The notes beneath the pieces were generated by a model, which saw nothing but the letters and a program-made list of their open reading frames with translations, was not told where the DNA came from and ran no database searches. A DNA stretch of 64,000 nt from Portulaca oleracea (Eukaryota > Streptophyta > Magnoliopsida > Caryophyllales > Portulacaceae), in assembly GCA_029582165.1 (NCBI GenBank), contig CM055887.1:11397190-11461189 (forward strand). The letters are read 5' to 3'. The translations under genes and the position numbers were made by a program. The stretch's first letter is position 1; each line of letters starts with the position of its first letter. Of this stretch, positions 54,795 to 64,000 are shown in pieces.

Positions 54795-57359
54795 AGAATG
54801 TGGCCTACTACAAAGTCAAATAGGGTCTTAAGCTGCAGGGATCAATTGGGAGATTCCCTCATGTCACGTCTTTTCTTTTCTTGGCAATTATCTTCTTTTT
54901 CAGAGTCAGTTGGGATATATCCCAAGTAGTTTTTTTTTTATGTCTTCATCTTAGCTGCATTCAATAAAGATGGAACCTTTCATGATTATGACTCTTGTAT
55001 TCCCTGACTCTTCATTTGCTTCTAAACTGCTAAGGAAAGCATCTTGTGCTTGCATTCTTGATTCGAATTGAAGAGCTCACTCACCCATATGGCCATCCAA
55101 GTCTGACACATCCATCTTCTCACATCCTTCACTCTATCTCACATCTCTATCATATTTTCTCTATGCTTTTTGTGCCCTACCCCGAGTCCAAGGTTAATTA
55201 AGAAGAGAGAAGCTAACCTGAACACTCATCCAACAGGTTAGGCAAAAGGAGAGAATTCAAAGCAACCAATAGTCTCTAAAAGTGAATCTCACTATCAAAT
55301 AAGTTATGCAGCTTAAAAGGACATGCCTATGATAGAAGGTTTCCACCCTCTACCACCTACATCATCACCACCTTCATTCTCACCTAACCGCTTTACCTAC
55401 ATTATTACCTTCTCACACCATCTTCTTAACCACCAACACGAACCCGGTCATTCATTTTATGACCTCATCCCTGAATCCATTTAAGCCAATTAATGTGTTG
55501 CGGGTGACAAATATCATGGATAAGAGAAATATAGATTGCGGTTGTCAAGTTCAAAAAAAAAGAAGGAAAAAAAAGAGAAAGAAGAAAGCAAGAATAAGAG
55601 GCATAAGAGGCAATTGTCGGTTTACATTGGTCACTCGCACACATCCCGTCCAATCTTCACACATATCCTTCCCATTAAACCTTCGACCCATCTCAAAGTC
55701 CTTCTTGAGGCATCAATCTTTTAAAGTTGCACCTGTTGAACTACGACTGGCCTGATTCCACACTGGATACGTAGGAGAACATCTTTGAGGCCCGGCCGCT
55801 GCAATTCACTTTAGAGAAAATTCATCATCAAATCACTGGGTCTTTGAGAGATAGAATAAAGAGTGGCTAGCTCGAAAACCTCACCAGGCGAGCTAGGCAA
55901 AAGGAGAGGAAACCTTGGTACGTAGGGATAATGAAAAGCTGTCAGATTTCTTTCACTAAACACACCCACATTTTTCCCATCTGACTTGGATCACCCTTCA
56001 TACCTAAATCCATCAAACCAAAGTCATTTGACCATCTCTTTCCTTATGAGATTAACCCACAAGACATGGTGCTTCGTCTATAGACCATCTCGTTCACCTC
56101 CATCAGTTCAAACCTCTGTACATCTTATCACTACTCTCGCCTAGCCATCCATAGCCTCGTTTGGCCCACCATTGGGGCCTAACCACTCACAAACATACTT
56201 TCTATACCATCATTCCTACCTTTTCCATAATCCATCCTCCGTTGTCCCTACCCTGTGAGCTCTTTTGATTTGGTCATTAGTGTATGTATGAGATTCGTCA
56301 GTTAATCCTCGCTTCCAGAACACCTGAGTGAGGGATAACTCCTTTAGCAGAACAAGAAGCCAACTGCATCAATATAAGGTTACTTGAAGACAACACCCAC
56401 CTAGGTCCGTCATTCTGACTTGCCTGAAGATATTTATTTGTTCACTGATATTGGGGGCTTGGTGCTTACATGTTCCTACCTAAAAGAGTCAAGAAGAATA
56501 GAGAAAAGGCAAGAGAAATCAAGACGACTTGTCACTTGATCCTTCTTAGTGCTTGGAGTTCCTAACCATGACATCAAGGTCGAGCATCCCGACTATCCCA
56601 TCATGCAGCTTAAGCAGGCTGAGTCTTCCATTAATATCGTCTTTTACAGCATTCCAACTGGGGGCTCGCTCATCACTCAATATCAGCATCATGGCAACTT
56701 GCGAGGCAATTCGAGAAGAAGAACTCATCATTTTCACTACTTTTGCCTTGTCCTGAAACTCACTTCGAAACCACTCTTGACATTTAGAGTTTTTGATTTA
56801 CTTTTCCTTACTTTTTTTTTCTTTCCTCGGGAAAGTGGGGGCTGTTCATATCGCATACATGCAGCAAATCAATGTACATTTTTTAGTTTTTGTTTTTAGG
56901 TCATGTGCATTGTTCATTTTAAGTCACATTAGTTTGCATTTTAAGTCACATTAATTCGTTTTTCATTTTCATTTTGAGTCATGTTAGTTTTTATTTATTT
57001 ATTTTTCTTTTTTTCTTCTCGAGTCAAATAAAAAAAAAGTCACATGCATCGCATAAATAAAAAAAAAAGTACAGAAAAATAAAAAAGAGTCACATCATGC
57101 ATTAGAATTAGAACTGCATAGTATAGAATGCATAATAGAGTTGTGTATTGTACATAAAAGAATCCGATACTTTTTCTTTTTCACACATAATTCATGTAGC
57201 ATAGCATGCATAAGACCGCATATGCATTCTTCTATCTCCCGTCCGAACCTCAAAAGAAATGCAACTATGGGGGCTAGAAATCAAGCAAGCTCACTTGGAG
57301 TCTTATCGCCTTCGGGCGTATTGCCAGAAACTCAAAGGACGGTGCCGATGAAGAGATAA
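54795..57359 (+). other. Internal region without pol
   Basis: Where pol would be expected there is only stop-riddled sequence, Thr/Pro/His-like in random frames, with A- and T-rich stretches near 55550 and 57000. I found no reverse transcriptase, RNase H or integrase motif on either strand. Confidence 0.55.
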
Positions 57360-57745
57360 TTCGAGTTTTACGAGAATTAACTCATCTTCCGAGTTAAACT
57401 CTGAAAATTCGGATCACAAATTTTTATGAGAATTAGCTCATTTTTCGAGTTAAACTCTAAAATTCGGATTACAAATTTTTATGAGAATTAGCTCATTTTC
57501 CGAGTTAAACTCTAAAAATTCGGATCACAAATTTTTATGAGAACTACCTCATTTTTCGGGTTAAATTCTAACACCGATCACAAATTTTTATGAGAATTAG
57601 CTCATTTTCGGGTTAAACTCTAAAACGGATCGCAAATTTTTATGAGAAATAATTTGGAAAATAATTCATTTTCTGAGTTAAACTCTAAAAATTCAATTCA
57701 CAATGTTCACGAGAATTAGTTTGGAAATAATTCATTTCTGAATTA
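57360..57745. repeat. ~56-bp tandem repeat, about 6-7 units
   Basis: Unit: TTTTTATGAGAATTAGCTCA, then TTTTCCGAGTTAAACTCTAA, then AAATTCGGATCACAAA. The last two units are expanded by an extra GGAAAATAATT segment. Divergence between units is about 10-25% by eye. A lone further copy of the ATGAGAA / GTTAAACTCTAAAAA words lies near 58590-58640. Confidence 0.85.
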
Positions 57746-57924
57746 ATTGTGAAGACCCGAGCATACGGACAAACTCGACTCATATTGCCAAGAACAAGTC
57801 GGGTCTAGGTCTTGCAAGCGGACACCATATCACCAAGTACAGTCCAGGCCCGGGTTCCACATACAACACCACCAAGAAAAAAATGGACCTGATGCGAAGA
57901 CAAGATGCAAGATTTCACAGAGCA

Positions 57925-58578
57925 ATACCTGGTGGTATGCTCGTCAGAGGGGACTCAAGGTTGGGCAATGCGAAGAGAAAAAAAAAACATCGGACAGAGC
58001 GCCATGCCTGCAGGCATGACATCCTATCTAGGGTTCCGCGCAACAAGTGAAATTCGGCTGACCGATCCTGGGCTGGACAGAGTTGCATGCCTGGAGGCAT
58101 GACAACCTGACTAGACCCCAAATCTGATGAAGCGAGGCAAAACAAAGAAAAGCGGGCCAATTCAAGCACATAGTAGCATACATGGAGGCATGCGAGCCTG
58201 CCCAAACATGAATCTGTCCAGACTATGCAGAAAAACTCCGGACAGAGCACCATACTTGGAGGCATGCCAACCTGCCCAGACTTAAATCTGTCCAGACCAT
58301 GCAGAAAAACTTCGGACAGAGCACCATACCTGGAGGCATGCCAACCTGCCCATACTTAAATATGTCCAGACCATGCAGAAAAACTCCGGACAGAGCCCCA
58401 TACCTGCAGGCATGGTAGCCTGCCCAGGGTTCTGAACAACGAGCAAGGACCAACTGACTGACACTAACGGGACAGAGCTGCATGCCTGGAGGCATAACAC
58501 CACGACGCATAAGGATTTGAAAAAAAGCGATCTGAGAAAAGTATGGAAAATTGGACGGAGCTGCATGCCTGGAGGCAT
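57925..58578. repeat. ~74-91-bp repeat with a palindromic CATGCCTGGAGGCATG core, nine units
   Basis: Core positions: 57925-57938, 58003-58018 (perfect 16-bp palindrome CATGCCTGCAGGCATG), 58086-58101, 58177-58192, 58251-58266, 58325-58340, 58399-58414, 58481-58496 and 58563-58578. The middle units share spacer DNA (GTCCAGACCATGCAGAAAAA); in the outer units the spacers no longer align but the core does. Minus-strand open frames here (repeating MPPGM-LCP) are by-products of the repeat. Confidence 0.88.
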
Positions 58579-59010
58579 GACATCAGATTTTTATGAGAAA
58601 AATCTTGGGATTACTAGTTAATCCCAACGTTAAACTCTAAAAATTTGACGACACAAGAAACAGCAAAAAGTTTTGGGCCTCAATACATGACAAGGTTGGT
58701 ATAAAGCATGCATACGGGATACCAAGACCATACAAAAAAATATGAGTTTGAAAGGCTTACCGGGACTTCCGATCTCCTAAGCCACACATGCTCATTTGGA
58801 TACCTTGAGGTTTCAAGGGTTGTGTCATCGTATAAGCAGCGAAACACAAAAGGAAGGTTCAAAATCCCGGGATAAAGCGAAGTCCTCGAACCAAAAACCC
58901 AAACTCGAGACTATACGAGCAGGTATGGAGCGAACCCGAGACCAAACCCCGGATTGTCCGAAAGATGACCCGAAAACTAGAATGGGTCAAGCTCGAGTCT
59001 GAACCCGAGA

Positions 59011-59539
59011 CCATACCTGGCGGTATGGGTCGGTTCCAGTTGAATTCCGGCAAGCCACCAGGAGTGAAAAACATGCAAGATATGAAATTCAAAGTGCGGG
59101 AACAGAACATACCTGGCGGTACCGTTGGGCATACTCGACCACTTTTCAGATCTGGTCCCGAAAAAACCAAAATTCGGAACTTTGAGCAACACCTGACAGA
59201 CTCAACCGTTTCCAGGTTTAAAACCCGAACTAATTTCAGTGTTATTTTCGAAAAAAGAAGTGAACAAAATCGGCAGAAACCTGGGCATACCTAGCGGTAT
59301 CACTTGCGGTCGGAGCTCCGGCGAGGCCCGACGATGACGACGGCAGAAACCGAAAAAAATGCCACGGCGGTATGGATGGAGCGCCGCCTACAATGTCTCT
59401 GCACGAAAATCGAGGAATCGCCACCGCAAAAACCGACCCACTGATCGCAATACAGCGGTATGAGGTCTCCTTCTTCGGTTCCCATTGGTGATCGACGGGC
59501 AGCAAGGAAGCTTAGGGAACTGCCACACCAGGCGGTGTG
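59011..59539. repeat. Dispersed CATACCTGGCGGTATG palindromes, about six
   Basis: 59011-59028 (CCATACCTGGCGGTATGG), 59108-59123, 59286-59301, 59361-59375 (half), 59450-59461 and 59524-59539 (CACACCAGGCGGTGTG). Same design as the preceding array but with CGG instead of AGG in the right arm and no shared spacer. Confidence 0.75.
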
Positions 59540-59916
59540 CTCTGCTCGAGGGCTGGCTGCTCGAGGCTTTAGAGAGAGAAAGTGAGTGTAGAGAGAGTGG
59601 GAGTGAGGATAAAATGTTTGGGTGTGTGGATAAAATGAAGACACCACCCCTTTTTAAAAACCACTCCTTTAACTCCTCAACCTCCCACCTACTCATCCTT
59701 AATTTCAATTAAATGAATATTTGACCGGTCTAGCCAGATTGACTGGAAAATTATTATGAGGAGAATTTAAAACTTTTGTTTTAATACTCCAATAATAAAA
59801 AATGGAGGGAGATTATTTTCAAGAGAAAATATGGAAATATAATTTTTGTATGACTCAGAAAATAATTTTAATTCGAATTTCACGGTTGCATCATCTTCGA
59901 CGAACTACATTTCAAC

Positions 59917-60385
59917 AACATCGGGAAAGACTGAAAGACATCGAGAAAGACTGAAAGACATCGGGAAAGACTGAACGACATCGGGAAAGACTGAACGACA
60001 TCGGGAAAAATTGAAAGACATCGGGAAAGACTGAACGACATCGGGAAAGACTGAACGACATCGGGAAAGACTGAAAGACATCGGGAAAGACTCGGAGACA
60101 CCGGACGGGAAAGACTGGGAGACACCGGGAAAGACTGAAAGACATCGGGAAAGACTGAACGACATCAGGAAAGACTGAACAACATCGGGAAAGACTGAAA
60201 GACATCGGGAAAGACTGAACGACATTGGGAAAGATTGAACGACATCGGAAAAGAGTGAACGACATCGGGAAAGATTGAAAGACATCGGGAAAGACTGAAC
60301 GACACCGGGAAAGGCTGGGAAACACCGGGAAAGACTGGGCGACATCGGCAAAGACTGGACGACACCAGGAAAGACTGGGAGATCA
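59917..60385. repeat. 20-bp tandem repeat, about 23 units
   Basis: Unit GACATCGGGAAAGACTGAAC, with AAC/AAAG alternation at the end and a few GGAGACACCGGGAAAGACTG variants. It lies directly before the polypurine tract and 3' LTR. Because 20 is not a multiple of three, all three minus frames are open with the same repeating Ser-Phe-Pro-Asp-Val pattern; not genes. Confidence 0.95.
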
Positions 60386-61441
60386 ATATTGACGTCGAGA
60401 TAGACCGAAAAACACGACGCTATACTTTGATCAGCGTCCTACTCGGACTCGATCAAAGTGGGGGCTAACTGTAGACGTTGAATTTTGTCACTCAATTCAG
60501 CTTTGTAATTATGTAATTTATTTTAATCATTTTTTATCTTTATTTTTTATTTAGGATTAAATGCCAATGATTTTTGAAATGCACACATTCTTCACATGTT
60601 AAAATATCCCAAAATCAAATCAAACTCAATCAAATCCCTCTTTATCTTTTATTTCATCCTTCCTCATTCTTCCAAATCAAATAAACCTTTATTTGATTTT
60701 ATCATCCCAATATTTTTTCATTCACCACCATAAATAAACCTACCTCCACCACTATAAATACACCCTCATTTCCACTCTTTTTCGACAACTCAAAAATCAT
60801 CCTAGGAGTATTGACACTAGGTGATTTTATCATTCTTCTCCTCCCTCCTTCTTCTTCTTCTCATCATATCATCATCTTGCATTCATAATCTTGGCATTAA
60901 CTTGAGGTTAGTATTATTTTTTTCTTATTTTATTCTCACTTTATTATGATGTAAATCCAACTTAAATAATAATATTGATGCTCTAATCAAATTGACTAAA
61001 TGTTAACTTGTAAATGTTTGTACTTTTGTTCTTTTATTTCATTCTTCTATTCGCATTTATTTTATTTTTACATTTAATCATTTCATTTGTATGCACTAAA
61101 TAATATTGATTAATCTAATTAATTCTCCTCTTCTACTCTTTTCTTTAAATTAACCAATTTAGTAGAGTCCGTTCTTTGAACGGGCGAATTCGAGGGTTTT
61201 TACTTTCGAATTCGTAACCTTACCTCCGGATTCGAATCTCATGGTTCGTGGTTTATGGAGTTTAAAATTGAGTTTATTAATTCTCATTAAACATTAATTG
61301 GCGACTCTTTTTATTTTTATTATTTTGATTCATTTGAACATCATAATAAAATGTATTTAAATACCTTCCAAGAAAATATACCCCTTTCGATTCGTCGTAC
61401 ACCGCGGGGATAACGGGGATTTTCCCGGTTCCCACAGTCTC

Positions 61442-61604
61442 AAAAGGTGAGTGGCCAGTGGCAAAGGAGGGAGCTCGATTGTATGCAAACTCGGTATGAC
61501 ATAGCTTGATGTCCTAATCCCGCAAGCTTTTGCTCACAAGCTCTCTAAGCAAGGTTGAGAGGGTCTTGTTGGTTTTCTTTGTTTGCCCATATGTTTAGGG
61601 ATGG
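61442..61604 (-). pseudogene. Gypsy integrase, middle part, continued
   Basis: The minus strand gives YGQTKKTNKTLSTLLRELV and then HTEFAYNRAPSFATGHSPFE, the integrase core end, directly continuous with CHGVNPV at 51888 once the 9.5-kb insertion is removed. The usual DGQTE is mutated to YGQTK and an in-frame stop precedes it. It continues at 63009-63027 beyond a second insertion. Confidence 0.88.
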
Positions 61605-61609
61605 TGGGA

Positions 61610-63003
61610 TGATGAGTGTATTTTGTATATATGTGTTCTTGGATTATTTAGAGTTAATTTGAGTGATTATCGATATGAATGCATTATTTTATACTCGAAT
61701 TCTCTATTTTATGCTTGGTTACAGTTTGGTATAATTTTGTAGGAAATTGGAGTAATATTGATAAAATCAAGCCAAAGGAGTCCAAGTGGATCACTAGCAT
61801 GAGAGAAATCAACCCCAAGGCCCAAGTCATCAAAGGGAGTCGGCAAAGCCCAACATGGATGCCAAATTGCCCAGCACGACTCATGCCAGGGTCTAGAGAG
61901 CAAAAATATTGGAACATAAGTCACCACGATTCGTGGTCACTCACCACGGACCGTGGTGGGTGTCTAGTGAAGTAGCACGGTCCGTGTTGGCCCTGTTTAT
62001 TGCGGAAATGGCGTTTCAACTTCGTTTTAATGATATATAATTGTGTTACGGCTGTTTCAATTCATAATTCACTCCATCCATCATCATCTTCACCATCCAC
62101 ATTCATTCCCATATCACCCACAAATCCATCCACATTCATCTTTGGTTGAAGATTGAGAGTTTGTTGAGTTTGAAGATCGGTTCTCAAGAATCTATAGAAG
62201 TGGAGGAGCAAAAGTCCTCATCGACTACCACTCAATCGAAGATCGATTTCCATCTCGGTTTACCTCTCTTTCTTGTAGATTTCATACTTTCTAGAATAGA
62301 TTTTCATATGCTTTGTGATTCGAACATGAGTAGTGAGTAGTTTTCTATAGTTTAAGGGATAAACCCTTTCTAGTTTCTCTTATGGATTGAATATTGTTGG
62401 ATTGAACAAGTTTGTTTATTTATCCTTTGATATGTATGTCATTACTTTTGTTTGCGCACCATTAGCATGGAATTAGATTGTTGAATGAAGTACCGAACGA
62501 AGAAATTCGATAATCGGAACCCTTAGGATAAATTGATTATGAAGTGAACTAGACATGCAGGATTTTGTATTTAGGGATGTTATGATAATTTGATCTTTAA
62601 CTTAGATAAAATTGAAATAACCACGAAAGTATGTAATTGATTTTACTAAGCAATTTGTTTCATTGCCAAAAGCTCGCTACAAAAGAATTTATGCGATTAT
62701 CGACCTTAAAATGTACAAATTAGTGACATACATGTTCAATCCACGTGTTTGATTCATAGAGTTACTTAGGTTTTATCCCCTAAATGTATTTTTCATATTG
62801 ATTAATCCAGAAAATTGTGTGAATATTGGTTAGATTTGCTATTTGTTAGTGAATAAAATTAGTTATAGATTGATCCCATTCAAAACCTGACCGATTTAGC
62901 AATCACTTAGGAGGCTAGTTTGGTAAGTAGTTAGAAAAGAAAATACTTGTGGGATCGACCTTGATACTTGCTACACGAGCACCCATGCACTTGCGGTGTA
63001 TCA
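61610..63003 (+). mobile_element. Solo LTR of a gypsy element, 1394 bp
   Basis: Starts TGATGAGTGTATTTTG and ends GGTGTATCA. Flanked by identical TGGGA (61605-61609 and 63004-63008). The integrase frame is continuous across it. Near 61922-61990 it contains palindromes such as CACCACGGACCGTGGTG (61942-61958). End region GTGGGATCGACCTTGATAC at about 62950. No internal domain, so a solo LTR. Confidence 0.9.
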
Positions 63004-63008
63004 TGGGA

Positions 63009-63027
63009 CGTACTAAAGTGGAGCTTG
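63009..63027 (-). pseudogene. Gypsy integrase fragment, third piece
   Basis: The minus strand reads KLHFS over these 19 bases, fitting the TKLHFSTSHP segment that precedes the GQT motif in plant gypsy integrases once the solo LTR is removed. The rest lies beyond the window. Confidence 0.7.
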
Positions 63028-64000
63028 TGACAAGGCCGCAAGCGCACGGGTACTATGTAGCACGTCAAGGTCGATCCCACAGGGGCTTAGTCTAGTAACG
63101 CAATGAACTAGTCCGCTACTTAATTGCTAAGTCAATCGGGTTCTTGATGTTTTTGCAGGTTTCTAATAAACTAATTAAAACTAAAGCCGGCAGAAAGAGT
63201 TGAGTCTGAGGTAATTCAATGGATGGAGACTTCTAGGGTTTACTCACCTAACAAAAAGGGTCTGATAAACAGGCCAAAGCTTGTGCAAAGAATTTCTTAA
63301 ACAAATCAAGAATCGATAACCTCTGAATCCTATTGCTCTTTCGATGCTAAATAGAACTATTCTAAACAACCTAATTAACAACTTTCGTATGCTTTTTAGG
63401 TTAAGTAGAATTGAAGGTCTTAAAAGTCAGGTTATCTAATTGATTCTCTATTTTACTACTCTTTCCTCAAATTTCACAAGCCTAGGTAGACAGGTTGGTA
63501 GTCAGATTACCCTAATTCACCTTTAAGTACTTCTCAGGTTTAATCTCAGAATTACAAGAATTCAAGGCTTAAGAACACTTATAAGCATGAAAAACACAAC
63601 CTTCTATTGATTCAATCAAGAATTCAAACACAAACTAATAACATTCTAGTCAAACACCATAGTTTTGGTTCGTATAACCCTAGAAAGAACGAAATCTACT
63701 CATGAATAGACATTGAAAACGAGAAATGCGTTCTAAACATGATAATCAATTCTTGAAACTAAGAAAGAAATGCGAAAAGAGTAAAGCAAACAGTGAGGCG
63801 GATTCCGTAGAGTCTCTCAATCTCCTGGCGGAAATTACTTCACAAGTGTCGCGCGCTTCCTCTCGAATCTCGATCTTTGGAATTCTTCGAATCAATTATC
63901 GATGGATGAAGGTCTTTTGTGATGGAAATACTCAAGAACTCTCTTCTCTCTGCTGGGAATAATTGATCCTCGACGCCTCTTTCTTCCTCTCCTTTTATTT
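63028..64000 (-). mobile_element. Minus-oriented gypsy LTR, cut by the window end
   Basis: Starts TGACAAGGCCGCAAGCGCAC; the segment CAAGGTCGATCCCACAGGGG (63066-63085) is the reverse complement of the end-of-LTR word of the neighbouring solo LTR, so this LTR runs on the minus strand. The 5 bases before it (GCTTG, 63023-63027) are the predicted target duplication. Open frames inside (e.g. 63726-63962) show no domain. Confidence 0.75.

Larger units (their letters stand above)
51889..61436 (+). mobile_element. Complete non-autonomous LTR retrotransposon, 9.5 kb (Tat/Ogre-like)
   Basis: LTRs 51889-52856 (968 bp) and 60470-61436 (967 bp), starting TGTAGACG and ending CCCACA. Flanked by identical GTCTC (51884-51888 and 61437-61441). 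By eye the LTRs differ by about 19 substitutions and three small indels, near 2%, so the insertion is recent. Each LTR has TATAAATA (52177, 60753). Primer site TGGCGACTCCACTGGGGA at 52859-52876 resembles the tRNA-Arg type of Ogre elements. Polypurine tract AAAGTGGGGG near 60455-60464. The interior has a broken gag but no protease, reverse transcriptase or integrase that I can find, so it depends on a partner. The 3' part carries three repeat arrays. Confidence 0.93.

Noticed and set aside
57915..58578. Minus-strand frames with repeating MPPGM-LCP peptides, considered as a repeat protein
   Set aside because: Unit lengths (74, 82, 83, 91) are not a constant multiple of three, so the frame is not kept through the array; the DNA palindrome is the conserved unit.
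59880..60386. Several overlapping Ser/Phe/Pro/Val-rich frames, considered as a structural protein
   Set aside because: A 20-bp unit opens all three frames equally; it is a tandem repeat in a retrotransposon 3' region.

Overview
The window looks like nuclear DNA of a flowering plant, most likely a eudicot. It is AT-rich, has GT-AG introns, and holds three host genes in a sea of plant transposable elements (TEs). I cannot name the species. There is no sign of rRNA, tRNA or CRISPR, nor of organellar or bacterial DNA.

Host genes, all on the minus strand: (1) an intronless S40-type senescence-regulator gene (1899-2318) with a TATA box; (2) an 11-exon gene (18049-23913) whose exons I joined by splice sites and phase into a 407-residue secreted protein resembling bacterial periplasmic metal-siderophore/cobalamin-binding proteins, including a 14-nt microexon; (3) a 9-exon subtilisin-like serine protease of the SBT5 type (35916-40522, 787 residues) with an intact Asp/His/Asn/Ser set, signal peptide and TATA box.

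TE layout. 1-9.6 kb: S40 gene plus small elements (hAT, Stowaway and Harbinger-type MITEs, foldbacks) and a Copia LTR. 9.6-17.8 kb: nested wreckage of an Athila-like LTR element carrying a complete 2.5-kb CACTA transposon, a second CACTA end, and a Copia pol fragment with an internal duplication. 18-24 kb: the binding-protein gene. 24-34.4 kb: MITEs, a hAT transposase relic, and a LINE (reverse transcriptase and RNase H remnants) split by a 2.2-kb solo LTR with a perfect 5-bp target duplication. 35-40.6 kb: the protease. 40.7-50 kb: intergenic DNA with many MITEs. 50-64 kb: a Ty3/gypsy integrase gene (minus strand) broken by three independent LTR insertions: a 9.5-kb non-autonomous Tat/Ogre-like element with gag but no visible pol, a 1.4-kb solo LTR, and a third LTR running off the window.

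The pattern I find most unusual is that several unrelated LTR elements carry series of short GC-rich near-palindromes in non-coding parts (about 10270-10520, 50850-51136, 57925-59539, 61922-61990, and weakly 137-350). The motifs differ between elements but share one design. In the large nested element the palindrome core stays recognisable while the DNA between copies diverges. At gene level, the extracellular substrate-binding-like protein is the most interesting. The host genes show no pathway link to one another.
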